Origin: Phoebastria nigripes
Lineage: Eukaryota > Chordata > Aves > Procellariiformes > Diomedeidae
Direction: 5' to 3'
DNA: 64,000 nucleotides
Assembly (NCBI GenBank): GCA_035582835.1
Contig: JAYKAV010002639.1
Location: forward strand, 192,868 to 256,867
Shown here: positions 13,806 to 27,252 of the stretch, one piece after another
How the letters are laid out: every line of letters begins with the position of its first letter
How positions within the stretch are numbered: position 1 is the stretch's first letter
Program-made: the position numbers and the translations under genes
Notes under the pieces: generated by a model
What the model saw: only the letters and a program-made list of their open reading frames with translations
What the model was told of the DNA's origin: nothing
Database searches by the model: none

Positions 13806-13895
13806 ATCACTTTATAGACAGTAGTACAGAGGGGGAAAGAGAAGCCCACTGCTTGGTAAGACCCTCTCTGGGAAGTGGCAGAGCTGTACCCCAAT
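13806..13895 (-). mobile_element. Possible MIR-type SINE fragment
   Basis: The order TTTATAGACAG, GTACAGAGGGGGAAAGAG, CTTGGTAAGACC, GGAAGTGGCAGAGCTGTAC follows the reverse strand of the MIR core ('tttacagatgag ... cacagagagg ... taagtggcagagctg'). The match is patchy, as expected for an element older than the amniote radiation. A chance resemblance cannot be excluded by eye. Confidence 0.4.
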
Positions 13896-16800
13896 ATTTG
13901 CTATGAACTAGGTGGAGCAGAGGGTGGAAGCTACATTTCCCACAACTTGAGTGCTTTTGCTATTCGGCTACTGATGTTGATAGGGAGGCAAATGCCCACT
14001 GCATTTTTGCTATGAGTGGTTCCCATGTATGCCGCTGTGGCCATCTGCAGCCTGGTGTGGAGTTAGCCTGCATAGCTTGCCCCAAGGGACCTAAATACTT
14101 GAAGCAGGTAGATGGTGGCAGGGCACATGTCACCATGGTCACCTTCTTCTTGGGAGAGTGAACCTACTCCCGCAGGGCTCCACGTTGCAGAAACCAGGCT
14201 GACTCAGGTCTGAGGCTCTCTCTGTAGTCTCTGTACTACCTGGGAGCCTGCATATAAGACCTCCTTTTTAGTTCAGTGTGATTACTTCAGAGAAATTAAT
14301 TCCTAGTTAGAAAACTGACCAGATGCCAAACTTGGCTTATACTCACACACAGGTGCATACCTTTGGGGCTGGATTTTCTTTTTATAAACACAGATAAAAG
14401 CATGCTGAACTACTTTCCCCTCTTATTCATGTTAACAATACGGTATTGTTATTTTCTCTTTTATTCCCTGGCCATCCATTACCACTCTGTTGTTTGACAG
14501 TCCCAATATACACAGTAAATAAAAATAGTGGGACGAATTTAAGCAGAGACAGAGAGGCAGCCGTCTGTGGTAACAGGCTGTAAGTGGTGGTAAAATGGTT
14601 ATAGCGAAGGAAAGCCAGCATCCTGCTGCTGACTTTGCCAGGGCTGGAGCCTTGGAGAACCAGGCTTGCTCTTGAAGGAGACATGAGGGCTAAGGAGGCA
14701 AAGGCTCCTGCTAGGAAAAAGGAGTCTGTACCCTAGATGTGATTTTTCAGCTGATGAGAGGAGAGAGAGATCCCTGCCCTCTCCCTGTCTTACCCCCAAA
14801 ATGCACCGAGCCCCCTCCTCCAACTTGGCCCTGCTCTGCCTCTATGTTGTTCTGTCCCAATTAATTTTGTCCTGAGAAGCCATGGACCAGCTCTGAGAAA
14901 TAACAAGATCACCTAACTATATTCCTTGTTATGTTTTTTGATCTTAAATAAAAATACCTCAACATTAAGAGCTCAGTCCTGTTCATCCTGAGACTGTGGT
15001 GAGAGGAGCCTGGCATTGCTCTCAGGATGTGGTCTGCATCTCAGATGTCTGAGAGCATATCTATTAAGAACAGGAGAAAGAAAATACAACTCACCACCAC
15101 ACTGTATTAACAAGCTATTAAAGACTGTATTTTCCTTGACTTTCATCGGTAGCATTAATGTGATGCGAGTATGACCTAATGGAAAGAAGATCAAATCCTA
15201 TGGATTCTCAAAGTCATTGTGGACGTTGGCTTTGCTGGTGAAGAGTTACTCCTATCTATGGCTTCATAGTCGTTTTTCTGGCTCCTGCAGTACAGGATGC
15301 TTTTTAAATTTCTACCACAAATCCATAAAGAAAAATATTTATAGTGCCTGTGGTAGGTAATCATTTCAGATATTTATTAAAAAACAAAAACCCATGCAAT
15401 TCTTCTTCTTCTAAAATAAATAAATTTCAACCCTCTACTTTTTAAAAAGTAAGCAGCATCACAGGGAATTTTGGTGTTTAATATTCTATGTTCATAGTAC
15501 TCTGAAATCAGCTAACATTTAAAAAAATGTCACTGCACAACCAAGCCCCAATGCATATTTTTAAGGCTGCTCAAGTTTTTGATGTGATAAATCAGTTTGA
15601 TTTTGAGAGATTTTTATAGTGATAGGGCAGTTCCACAGAGTTTGCAGAGTTTGTTCCATCTTGGTGTTTAGCTGGAACTTCATCTCAAACATAAACTTAC
15701 AAAGGTTTTTCTGGGTTGGGATGTTTTCAGAAAGTTTTTAAAAAAGCATGGGGACATCCACACATTTATCTGAGAAAAACACAGCCAGTTGGAATCTCAG
15801 AAGAAATATGTACAGCTGTACGCTCCGGATAGTTTAAGAGATCTGAAACACTACATTTTCTGTGGGTTATTTTTGCACCTCTGATTACCAACATGGAAAC
15901 ATTTCCTGAATTTTACCCATTGCGACAGAAGCATCTGTGGAATGACAGAACATGAAGACATTGTTGAATTAGCATTATAATTGCTATATATATTTTTATA
16001 GGCTTGGTATGGCTGTACTCTCGAGGAACTAGATCTAAAAGACAATGTTTATTGCTCAATGCATAGCTCCACTTTGAAAGAACGTAGGTAACAAGTTCCA
16101 GTTCAGATTAATTTTACCTTGTCCAAAACTGGAGTTATAAGACCTGAAACTATCCAAAATGGTTGGACTGGCCTATAGTAGAGAGGGGGAATGGGAGGTA
16201 CACAGGTCTGTGTGTGCCCCAGTCCCTGCGCAGAAGATGGGTACTAGCTGGAGATGCTATGAATAAGCAGCATTTTGCTGTGTGGAAGCTGAATTGCCAT
16301 TTTTTAACCCTGCTGTTGTCCCTGAGAGGACCAAGTGTGGGTGCTGGACTGATCATGGACCTGCTGTCATTGCATTGTCATCAGCATTGCCAGCTTCATG
16401 CGGTGCCAGGTTGGTGCTTACAACCTCAAGACTTTGCTCCCTCTGTTGGTCCCTGAGCTTAGTGTCACCACTGGGTTATCACAGTGGAAATGTAAACCCT
16501 AAAATTTCTTGGGACTGCATAGCTCACTGCATTTGGACCTTTTCATGTAACTGAGATGCTATTGCTAATAATTTATTTTAACAGTGACTGGAAAAATATT
16601 GCCTCATTATCAATCAAACTCTGACTCTTGAGGGGAAAAAAGCAAAACTTTGTCTTCTACAGGTAACTGGGTTTTCACTTCAAGAAAGACAACATTTACA
16701 AATTCTCATTTCATTAGCAACTTCTTCCCTTTTTAAGTATCTGCTAACAGATTTAAAATACCTACCAAAAACCACTGGCAGAAAATACCTTTAGATTTCC

Positions 16801-17612
16801 TGGCCTTGGTTATAACTATGGCAACTCCACCTGGGTAACTGAATTAATCAGAAAATATGCCCTTATCAAACCCCCACACTTACCTGTCTTGCCACTGAGC
16901 ATTTCTGAGTTCATATGCTTAATCTTGGATGACGGTGACTGACTGTGTAGTGACATGAGGAGAAGTTGGTACAGGAATGCCTCAAGGTACTGAAGTGGCT
17001 AGGGAAGGACACGGGATGTGGGTGGAAGACCCCAAACACCTGCTAGGCCGTACCTACATTATTTCCAATAAAAATGTATTACAAATGGATTTTCTGAGGT
17101 ATGAAATGTTTTGGGCAAGGGGAGGCTGTGTGAGATCCTTCACAGTTGGAAATGTTCTCGTAACCTTTGGCATAAACAGTAGCTTCTGTGTAGGTATTTC
17201 ACTCTTAACAAACAAGTAATATTAATGTAGATGAATAATAAGAACTATCTTTATAGTCCTTTAAAATTTCCTTTCTGCCTTGGGAACTTTCATCAGAGCA
17301 AGTGAATCTCTGAAGTTACTGCTGGTGTTGTGGGGTGACTGGGTTGACTGGGAAAACAACAGCTACCTATGTACTTTATTTTTCTCTGAGACTTTCTGAG
17401 GCTCAGCTGGGCAACAAAAGTGGGGTTTGGTACAAGCTGTACCTACTTATGTTATTTTGTCAGATTGTATAGTTATTTTTGAAAGTGCGTCCTGCAAAAG
17501 GGGAGGATATGCTGGGCTGGGCTGGAACATGCATAGATCAGAGTAGCTCCCTCTCCGTTTGCCTGTGTGGAGCCACATTGTAGCTCTGACCTAGGTCTTA
17601 ATGAAAAGGGAG

Positions 17613-17673
17613 TTTAAATTCTACAGAATTTAAATTGGTTTTGTAATTAAATTTAAATTCTTCAGAATTTAAT
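17613..17673. repeat. Two tandem near-palindromes, TTTAAATTCT / AGAATTTAAA
   Basis: The first copy (17613-17634) has perfect 10-bp arms, TTTAAATTCT and AGAATTTAAA, around a 2-nt centre. The second (17652-17673) repeats the motif 39 bp downstream with 9 of 10 arm positions intact. Together they suggest a local duplication of a palindrome-prone AT-rich unit. Confidence 0.7.
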
Positions 17674-20600
17674 TTGCATAGAGGGTAGATCAAATATGCT
17701 TAATCCCTCTGTGGTCTGTGATACTGAGACTCGTGGCCAAATAAGCAATTCTGAAGAATGAATCCACTTTCTCTGCCTGTCATAAGGGAGGGATATGCAC
17801 GAAGCAGCAGAAGAGAATGAAGGGGAAAAGGTGTGGACAGTGGCCATAAGGTCTCTGAGAGCCATGACACTCCCTCCTCAGACCCTCAGAAGTTTTGTTG
17901 AGATGAGCTCCAAGAGCATGGAAACAGAGTTTGCATGATACACAGGACACCCTTTCTTTCGAAAGCTGCTGCAAAACCAAGCCCTGATACTTCAGCATAT
18001 TTTGAATGTCAGATATGATTTATGAAACGAGACTTCAAGCCTTATTTCCTTTTATTACTGAATAAAAGTTTTTCAAATGCTTATTAAGATAACCTGAGAA
18101 TCAAGGAGGAAAACAATGAATCACTCGCAAAGAAGAAATGAATCTTTAAGAGAATCCTAAAAAAGAAGCATTTATCATTCATGCTTCTTCATTTGTCTCC
18201 CCAGGCTGAGTTACGGTCCCATCTGTGTGACTGATGCTGCCTCTGAACCACCTTCTTCCCCACCTCCTGCCTTGCCTTTCCTGGGTTAGTCACACCACCC
18301 GCCTGGAGAAGTTGAGGAGCTGGAGCTCCTTCAAGGTGATGCGACAGAGTTTCTCTCTCTTCCCGTTACCATTCATATTGCAGCCAGTTCAAAGAGTGAA
18401 CGCAAATCAATACGTTCAGCTGCTGAAATCAAGCAAACCTTATGGGCTGTTCTGCACTGTCTTTAATGATTAAGTCATTTTCCGACTGTGGATTCTTAGG
18501 CTGCTGTTACAACAAGAAAAAGAGCAATTTCTTCAAGTGAGGAGCTGAAAGACAGAAGCCAGAGATGTTCAGTTTGATGCTGGTCTTCACCCAGAAACAC
18601 TTGAATGTAATGGCTGCAAGCTAAAAAATATTAAGCCCTTCTTAGGCAGTGTGGTTTCCATGCTGTGGCCAGGTCAGGTGTAGGGTACTTATTCCTGTCA
18701 CCCAGGTACCCCCTGGTGAATGATCATCATCTGTTCGATCTGTTTAATCTCTTCTATAGTTTAAAACTATTTTGTTCCTATGAATCTTCTGTCTCTCGTC
18801 ACAAAAGCACTACAGAAAAATAAATTGCTTGCTGCGCTCATCTGTGTTAGCTCAGAGATTGATTTTTCCAGCTCACAGCATCAGCAACAAACTGAAAAGT
18901 TTGGAAGTGTTTCTGCAATGCACTAATGGATAAGCTTCTGCTCTTCATCCCACTCAGCGCAGGACTGGACTAGTGTTGCTGGTAATTAATCTAGGGCTAT
19001 GTTCAAAAAAGTCAAGAAGAGAAGTGGGGCTCTAAAAAGTTAGCTGTTCACCTTCAAAAATATTAGCTTCAGTTTCTGTAAGTAACAGCGGCTCCAGCAC
19101 TGGGCTCCCTCCATTCAGTAAGGCACTTGAGAAAGAGCTATCAAAGGTAACCTGAGCTCCTCCTCTGCACTAAAAGTGCAAGACGTTTGTAAGACTCCAT
19201 GTTTATTCTCAGTCTTCATTAATAATGGAAACCTGCAGAAAAGAAAAAGGACACCTATAATGTGTCTCAGGTGTGATGCAAGCTGNCTGTTTATTTACTG
19301 CTGATGTTGGGCACAGGGATGTACGGTCAGGAAGGCATTGGGACCCTGGGGTTGCTGTGAATGGTCTTTGGAGAGGAGAGGCTTTCTAAGTGTTCTGCTG
19401 AGTTTGGAAAACTTAATCAGCAATTAAATTGCATTAAATCTGAAAATAAGAATTAAACTCCAGGTTCGGGAAGTATTGGTTTGGGGAAGAGCAATTCAGC
19501 ACTTAGCTGAGTTTCTGTGTAAGAATTAGAGCTTAGTTGTCTAAAGATGGCCTGGTGGAGTTTTTGGGATTGATCACCTACCAGACTGCACTGGTTATTC
19601 TTTCTTCAGCAAGAGCTTTGATTTCAGACATTTTCACATACCTCCTGTGTGGTGCACACGCACAAACACACACAGAGGCAAACCTCTTTTGTTTCCATAA
19701 TACAATGAAGGTATCTCCCAGTTTTTGACAAAGGTTGCTCTGAACTTCTTGTTCCACCTGTTGAGCCATCTATCTTGAATATCTCCCATACCTTGGCCTG
19801 GCTTCTGCTATCAATATGTAATTTCCCTTTGAAAAGTGTTTCTTTTTAGAGTTGTCAGGGAGAACAACAGAGCCAACATACACATCTTTGCCCAAGACCG
19901 TATGTGAAATATTGAAGAGAAGCCAAAATTTACCATGAGAGTTCTTGAAAACTGAAGAAATATTCCTTTGAAAAAGCCCAATGACTGACTTAATATTGCT
20001 GAAATCAAAACTAATTTTTTATTATCTATACTCCTTATTTAAACCTCAGTCTTGAAGTAACCACATGCCAAACTTACCACTGAAACTAGTGGTGACTTTG
20101 ACACGTGAAACTACAACACCGTAGCAGCTAGGAAGACTCCAGTGCAGCAGCATATATTCTTCCTCTTGTGATTTTAGATATTATTGACAGCGCTACTATG
20201 AATTTAAATCTCCTGAGGCTGGATCCAAGCTCTGCTGCAGACCTATTCTATGGCCCACTTCACAATGCCTTTAACAGAGACAGTGGGACAGAAACTCTTA
20301 TGCAGTATGCACAGATTATCCGGAGCTATGTTCTATTGCCATTAAGTTAGTAATAAAACTGTTGGTGATTTACTAGTACAGGAGTGAGACCTTAGGAATT
20401 CCTGGTTTTAATGTTATATATAAATAAGAAATATTTTTATTACATCACTATAAATTCAGTTGAAAAGCCAGACTAAATGGCATGCTACCACAATTATTAA
20501 TAAAAAAACCCCAAACAGTAAGTAAATAGCCAAATAGTAAAGCATATTTAAAAGTATATTGACTATATTGATTGGACAGAAATGGGCAGGATGGGAGAAA

Positions 20601-20787
20601 CTCCATGTCTTCAAATGGATGAAAAACAAATTATGACAGTTTTCACTGCATACTCTGCAAAGGTCAGCTGTACTTCAATCTAATTAGTTTTTGCCATATT
20701 TTTAAAACTGAAACATGTATGAAGGTTTGGGGAGATGATCTGAGTTTAGACTATGTCCATATAGATTTATACCTATACTGTGGCCAT

Positions 20788-20845
20788 CATACAATACAAT
20801 ATGATACAATACAATACAACACAACACAATACAATAATACAATAT
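20788..20845 (+). repeat. Pentanucleotide microsatellite (ACAAT)n, imperfect
   Basis: About eleven units of the ATACA/ACAAT type occur with variants ACAAC and ATGAT and a shortened unit (AATAAT). Such imperfect arrays are usual in bird intergenic DNA. Confidence 0.85.
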
Positions 20846-23800
20846 TGTGCCCCAAACTATCACAGATGAGATCCTCTTTCTTACATTATAGCACCATTTC
20901 CCCCCTAAAATGAAATGACAGAAAAAAGCAGTTGATTTCTTCGAATCAGTGAAGCTGTCTCATCTACTTGCCCAGCACCACCATGTGCATTTTTGTCTCT
21001 GTGCGTTTATGTGGCGTATTACTAGAAAGGGACTGTCAGAAGGTAACATTTGCAGGAGCAAAGAAGAGAGGTTTTAGGGATATGAAATCACAGCAGACTT
21101 TCCAGTTATCCCATTAAGACGAGATGTGACCTTTAAATGGAAGAGTGATACTTTGGAGGCTGACATTTGATTTCCCAGTGTGCTCCCAGCGTGTTGTAAT
21201 TTGCTACAAAACAATGAGTGGCATTCATTTGAGGCTAAAAGTTTCTTTTGGAAGTGCACAATATGCTGTGAAAACAGCAATTGCATTTTATGCAGCCTTT
21301 CAATGTGCTAGTGAAATTATCAGAAAAGGAATGGGAACGGGTTTATAAATATTGCATGAGAGGAGCTGTGTAAACAAACAAAAAAATTCTATGGTTACAG
21401 ATATATTACTCCTTTTATTAAAACAGTATTTATTCATACATTAAAAAATCACATTGAAATATTAAAGGGTTTGGTCTAAGCTGGGAAAACTGAAACAATA
21501 GCTGTTTCAGTCTCTATTTTCAGTGTCCTTTCCCTCATCACTGTACAGCTCATACGCTGCTGTGAGCATAACTCTCCCTCTGGACATGGCTCTTCGTGTT
21601 GTGGGAAATCTTTATAAACACTCTGCCTGGCCTCAGCTCAGGAAAGGAGCTGTTACTTGCAGGGCATGTCGGTTCCTACAAATGATGGATGATCAAATCT
21701 CAACAGAAAGGTGGGAAAAGCCCCAGGGACAAGAACTTGGTTGCTCTTGGAGGTGAGCAGAGGTGAGATTTTTGCCTCGCAGAGCTGTTTCCCACTCAGC
21801 GGACTTTGGTCTTGCACTTCCAGTGCCTCTTCTGTTGCACTTTCTGGGAAAGAAAGTGTATCCCTGCAGGGATGCTGCTGTGGTTGGATACATGCATTGC
21901 CAATGCCTGTCTCAATTTTTTCACCTGATTTCAGCAAGGCTCTGTTGGCAGATGACCACCGTATTTTACCTGCTGCCTCACCAGGGAGGAGCCCATCCGC
22001 AGCAAGTCCCGCTGTGCCAGCGCCCTATGAACATGGCAGCCCTTTCCCGGGGCTCACAGCCTCCAGGGTCACGCCTTCACAAGCTTATCCTTTGCCGCTC
22101 TGAGACACCTGTCCTGCTATGAGGTACTCACCATTCCACCATCAGTAGCTTGTTCTTAGAAATTCAAAACAGAGGATTAAAAGTTTTTCCCCATTTTTTG
22201 TTATTGATCTTTTGACGGAGCAAGCTCTAGAAGATCCAGGTTGTCTCACCTGTGAGAAAAAGGACAGGCTGTGTTTTGACCCCGTGTTCCTGTTATTGTC
22301 ACTGGGGACTGCAAGGTGATGCTCCTCTGCTTGGGGTTTGTGTCCTCAGCTCCTCTCCCAAAATTAGCCATTTACACTAGCTCTCCCCCAGAGAAGGTAA
22401 GCTGATGTTCTACCCAGTACTTTCTTTACCTGGTAGCTGAGTTATTAGGAACTGGCAAATGCTCAGTGATGGACAGAGGGGAGTTGGTAGAGGCTATCCC
22501 ATTTGGGGGTCAGGGCTGCTTGTGCCCCCCCAGAGCAGCTGCAGAGCCCACAGGCTCTGGGGTGTCCCCTGGCCTTGGGTTGGAGCTGGGGGAAGAGCAT
22601 ACGGCCACTGCGGGCAGGTAAATAGAAAGAGAACATGATGGAGATGCTCTGTGCACTCTCCACGCTGGGAGTGCTGCAGGTGGACCCGGGAGAAATGCAG
22701 CTTACAGGGACCATGGGTAAATCCACACTGAGACTGGAAAGGAGCTGTTGACCATTGGTGTCTGTGACAGCTGTAGGGACCACAGGAAAACAGAAAGGGT
22801 TTCACTGAATTCTATACGGAGTTTCAGTTTCCGTATCTCTCCTTTTTTTTTGGGCTTGTTTCAGGAAAATTTGTGGAAGTCAGAAAACTGGCAGATTTCA
22901 GAGAAGAAATGTAAATGTTCATCACTAGTATTTTAGTTCTTTGTTTTGCAGGGTGCTAAACAGGCGGTGAAACAGTCAGCTCCAGAGCAGTGGGTTTGTT
23001 GTTTGCTGTTGCTGGCTTGGACGGGTTTTTCCAGCTTTATCCACCGAGACCTTGAAAATGTAGCAGATCTACTGACACTGAGTGAACTACCATGTCACAC
23101 CTTCTCAGGCCATTAGTACCTCTGGGCTTGTGACAGCCAGGATTGTTCTGTAATTATTTTCCATCTCTACATGGTTGTTAAATGCTGTTATTCAATACCA
23201 AATGTTTCTCAAAATGTTTCTGGACTGTTTCATTAGTAATAATAGATTATTTTCCCAAACAAGCAAAGTAGAAGTGAGCTTCAGTGTCTCTGAAATTATT
23301 ACAGAGGTAATTATATTAGTTCCACTAGTGCCAAATAACATTTATAGTTATTTTTTGTGTCCAATCCAGTTGTTCATTTTCTTTAATAATTTACAATTTG
23401 ACTGTCACCATGGCACCACTTTGCTTTGTACCTAGCAGTAATGGTACTGTAGTCAGAAAGCCGGCCAGGGAATGAACAGTAACATCTAAAATCTGAAGTC
23501 GTGACTAAGAAGAGAATTTTGAATGAAGAAAAATGCGCTCTGCCAGGCTAGACTGCCAGGAGGGTGAGACCAAATGCTGGAGGCAGAGCTTCCCTTCACT
23601 ACATCCTTTTGCTGGCTCCAAACCCACTGTATTTAGGGGATGCAAAAATGACTAGATCATCTAAGCCTTAAACGTGCTGAGCAGAAAAAAGTACATGTTG
23701 TCCTTTGTAATACTGTTCAGTCTTTAAAAAGAAATTTTAGTTGGAAGATTGACAACTCATAGTGAATCTCCTCTGTTCTGTTTGTACTTTGAGACTAGGG

Positions 23801-24073
23801 AAGAAGTTGAGGTTACCTTCAAACTCCTACTCTCCCATGCTTTTTTAAACTGAAAAGCAAATTGTTTAATTATCTTCTCAGGAGACAGTGTTTAATGATC
23901 TGTTATTAACTACTTGCCCTTCTCTTCATTATTATTATCTCCAGTCTTAACTCTTTGGCACCAGTAAATTTTTTGCCTTGGTTTTAATAATTAAAAGAAG
24001 AATGATTACAGACTCAATCTGTTAAAGTATCTCTCTGTAGAAACGAAACACTGTGCATTGTTTGCACTACAAT

Positions 24074-24322
24074 GAAAAAGAGAAAGAGAAAGAAAGATAA
24101 AGAAAAAGAGAAAGAAAGAAAAAGAAAAAGAGAAAGAAAGAAAAAGAAAAAAAAAAAGAAAAAGAAAAAGAAAAAAGGAAAAGAAGAAGAAAAAGGAAAA
24201 GAGAAAAAGGAAAAGGAAAAGGAAAAGAAAAAGGAAAAGGAAAAGGAAAAGGAAAAGGAAAAGAAAAAGGAAAAGAAAAAGGAAAAGAAAAAGAAAAAGA
24301 AAAAGAAAAAGAAAAAGAAAAG
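24074..24322 (+). repeat. 249-bp homopurine tract (GAAAG / GGAAAA / GAAAAA units)
   Basis: Every base on the plus strand from 24074 to 24322 is A or G except a T at 24098. The unit changes along the tract: GAAA/GAGAAA at the left, GGAAAA in the middle (about 24176-24290) and GAAAAA at the right. Because no stop codon can form without T, long lysine/glutamate-rich frames (about 87 codons plus; a serine/phenylalanine-rich frame on the minus strand) run through it; these are by-products of composition, not genes. Long purine-pyrimidine mirror-like tracts can form triplex DNA and are prone to slippage and to sequencing error. Confidence 0.95.
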
Positions 24323-26663
24323 TTTTGAATTTTGAATCTAGACAAACTTACATGATGCCAAGGCCATTTCTTGATTATGATTTTACTGATGGGAAAGCAA
24401 AACTCTTTAAGCTTTCTTTAAACTGTTAAGTAAAAATGATGGCATACCTTATACAAAGTCAGTAGAGAATTAGTAAGCTGCCAGTGGGAAAGACGTGATG
24501 CAGGATGCTGATTTTTTTTCCAGTAGAGGGCACTGAAGAAATATAACCAGATCACTGCTTATTACCATGGCACTCTGAATTGGAAGCACGAAGGGCTGGT
24601 TATTTCACAGCAACGCCTATTCTCTGAGGTTTTGTAATCGGAATGCACATCAGAGAAGTCTGTACGGGCTGTAATAAACATCCGAACATTTTTATCTAAA
24701 TGCAATGTTACATTCCTCTTTTGCAAGCTTTTAACTAAACTCTGTAGGCTTGCAACGGTCGAGTACCCTTTCTGTTATCTGAGTGCTAAACTACATCTTC
24801 CTTTTTGTTTCTTCAGTTCCCGCTTTAATGAATACTTTTATCGTGGAGGGACACTGCACAGGAAAGCACTAATTTAGATGTGCCTGGTTCACAGAGGACT
24901 TTAGCTTGTCTCTGATTGTTAAACGAACCAATTTACATTGCCTTTCTGTAAATAGAATGGCAGCAAAATTTTGCTTGAAATTATTAGGGGGAAATGTTGT
25001 GTTACCTAAAATAATCTGAATATTAATTTTACTTCAGGACTGATTAAACAAATATGCATTACAGAAAGTTCAGCAGCTTTCTTTAAAACAAAGGAACAGT
25101 CAGAGAGAAAGTGAGATGAAAAAGTGCTGTGAAAATTATCCAGCCTATCACTATAATAAACCTCAGTTTTTTCTGTTAGATGTGTCACTGCCTTGCTTAG
25201 CTGCTGCCTTTTGGCAGCTGTATCAAGGATAGTTTCTGACACCAGATTTCAAATTCTGGTCAGGTTTGATGAGGATTTCAGTTTAATCCCCTGTCATTAA
25301 TTTTCTGGTGGCATTTGTGTATTAATTGGGTATTAGCACCAAAAACAAGGCTTGTTTCATTTTAAATGCGTTTTTTCTGGATTGTTGGTGGTATGTCCCT
25401 TACATGGTTAACTTTGGACGCAACTTTTGGTGAACTCCTTCCTACTTCTGAGAGATGTGTTTTGCAAGTTGGTTTTAGGCTAGACCTTCTTTCCCCACCC
25501 CCTACACCATGGAGGATTGAGTCTAACCTTGTACCTGGAGTCTAATGTGAGATCCTTGCTTAGCCCACACGGCTACAGGGCAACAGAATAACAGCTTCTG
25601 AGATACACATTTCACTCATTTTACGAACTGAAGATTGATCTGGTTAAGCATAAACAAGTCCCTCTTGCTGAGCTAACACAGAAGGTGATCATTCAAGGTA
25701 AGCACAATTTCTCCTCTATCCATTTCCTTTTCCAGGGGTTAGGTAACAAACATAATTAATTAGGCATTTCTTTCCTTGCTTTGCAAAAGCAGCCAATGCT
25801 GTGGGCATAAACAAACAGCTTCTCTTTTGAAAGAGCTTACTAGTTTGGAAACATTATCTATAGTTAGTGTGAAGAATGTCACAGGGACCAGCAACGTGGC
25901 TTACTTTTAATTGAGACCACTGTTTATGTTTTACTGATTAAGTCGTAATTTAATCAAAGAGGGGTTTGGGTTTCAAATGAAAATGGATGTGAAGGAATGT
26001 ACCATAATGCACCTTCCTCCTACCCTCCCTCTGCCCATGGAAATACCCTCAGTTCGCCATGTTCCCCCTCAGGGTAGTCTTTGCCCCTCAGTGTTTTTCC
26101 GCCTCCGTACTTCTTTTTCCCCTCCATGTAGCCTGTTGCCACCACTATACTTTCAACGCTGCCATGTCCTAAGCAGCCTTCACCATCACACCTCTAGATC
26201 TGTCAATGAGGGTCCGCCTCACGGTTGATCCAATCCCTCTTGTAACATCTTCCAGTAAAATTGCTGTAGTTTCCCCTGTCATTTCTTATTCATCCTACAA
26301 TACCCTAGCCTACCCTGTGGTCCTTTCCATTCCCCACCTCCAGCCCCTGGCTCTTCCATATTCTCACTATGGTGTGACAAATTTACCTGTTCCTCATTGA
26401 CCGCTGTTGGCTGCTGGTCACTGCTAATTACTCTTTGTAATTAGTGACTCTCCAGCGAACATACATACGTTCTCTGACCTGCCAGCCAGCTGGCTGCCAA
26501 TACAGAAGTGATGCACATTTTTATCAGCCTGCTGGCCAGGAAACCCTGTGTTCTGGCTGGGAATTACCAGTGCTCTGCCTGACACCCCAACAGAGCAGAC
26601 AGCATGCACGTGCAAGCTTTTCCTCAGGACTTGCTTGGCAGCAACAAGGACAAATTCAGGTTG
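24323..26663. other. Unique DNA, no gene recognised
   Basis: No open frame exceeds about 93 codons. A C+T-rich patch at 26000-26400 gives two back-to-back plus-strand frames (25977-26228, 26206-26400) with low-complexity proline/serine-rich content that I regard as chance. No repeat family was recognised. Confidence 0.5.
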
Positions 26664-26668
26664 AAGGG

Positions 26669-27247
26669 TGTCGTGGTTTAACCCCAGCTGGCAACTAAGC
26701 TCCACACAGCCACTCGCTCACTCCCCGTCAGTGGGATGGGGGGGGGAAATCAGAAGAGTAAAAGTGAGAAAACTCGTGGGTTGAGATAAAGACAGTTTAA
26801 CAGGTAAAGCAAAAGCCGTGCACGCAAGCAAAGCAAAACAAGGAATTCATTCACTACTTCCCCTTGGCAGGCAGGTGTTCAGCCATCTCCAGGAAAGCAG
26901 GGCTCCATCACGCTTAATGGTTACTTGGGAAGACAAATGCCATCACTCCAAATGTCCCCCCTTCCTTCTTCTTCCCCCAGCTTTATCTGCTGAGCATGAT
27001 GTCATATGGTATGGAATATCCCTTTGGTCAGTTGGGGTCAGCTGTCCCGGCTGTGTCCCCTCCCAACTTCTTGTGCACCCCCAGCCTACTCGCTGATGGG
27101 GTGGGGTGAGATGCAGAAAAGGCCTTGACTCTGTGTAAGCACTGCTCAGCAATAAGGAAAACATCTCTGTATTATCAACACTGTTTTCAGCACAAATCCA
27201 AGGCATAGCCCCATACTAGCTACTCTGTTCCAGCCAAGACCAGCACA
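26669..27247 (-). mobile_element. Solo LTR of an avian endogenous retrovirus, AAGGG target-site duplication
   Basis: On the plus strand it begins TGTCGTGGTTTAACCCCAGC and ends GCCAAGACCAGCACA, so the LTR reads TG...CA on the minus strand. A perfect 5-bp duplication AAGGG lies immediately outside both ends (26664-26668 and 27248-27252). Internal landmarks shared with the copy at 58462-59043 (there on the plus strand) include CAGCTGACC..AACTGACCAAAGGGATAT, a conserved GTCATGCTCAGCA-type promoter region, and TTAAACTGTC near the 3' end. No internal retroviral sequence remains: the flanking duplication shows that gag-pol-env was removed by LTR-LTR recombination. The 5-bp duplication fits ERVL-type elements, but the superfamily is an inference. 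Confidence 0.93.
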
Positions 27248-27252
27248 AAGGG

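Larger units (their letters stand above)
13925..24073. other. Unique DNA, no gene recognised
   Basis: No frame longer than 130 codons occurs; the longest is at 21711-22103 (plus) in a locally GC-richer patch (about 21520-22780) and encodes nothing recognisable. One ambiguous base is at 19286. Two near-palindromes (17613-17673) and a pentamer microsatellite (20788-20845) are listed separately. Confidence 0.5.

Noticed and set aside
24072..24335. Lysine/glutamate-rich frame on plus and serine/phenylalanine-rich frame on minus
   Set aside because: They arise because a purine-only tract cannot form stop codons; low-complexity content only.
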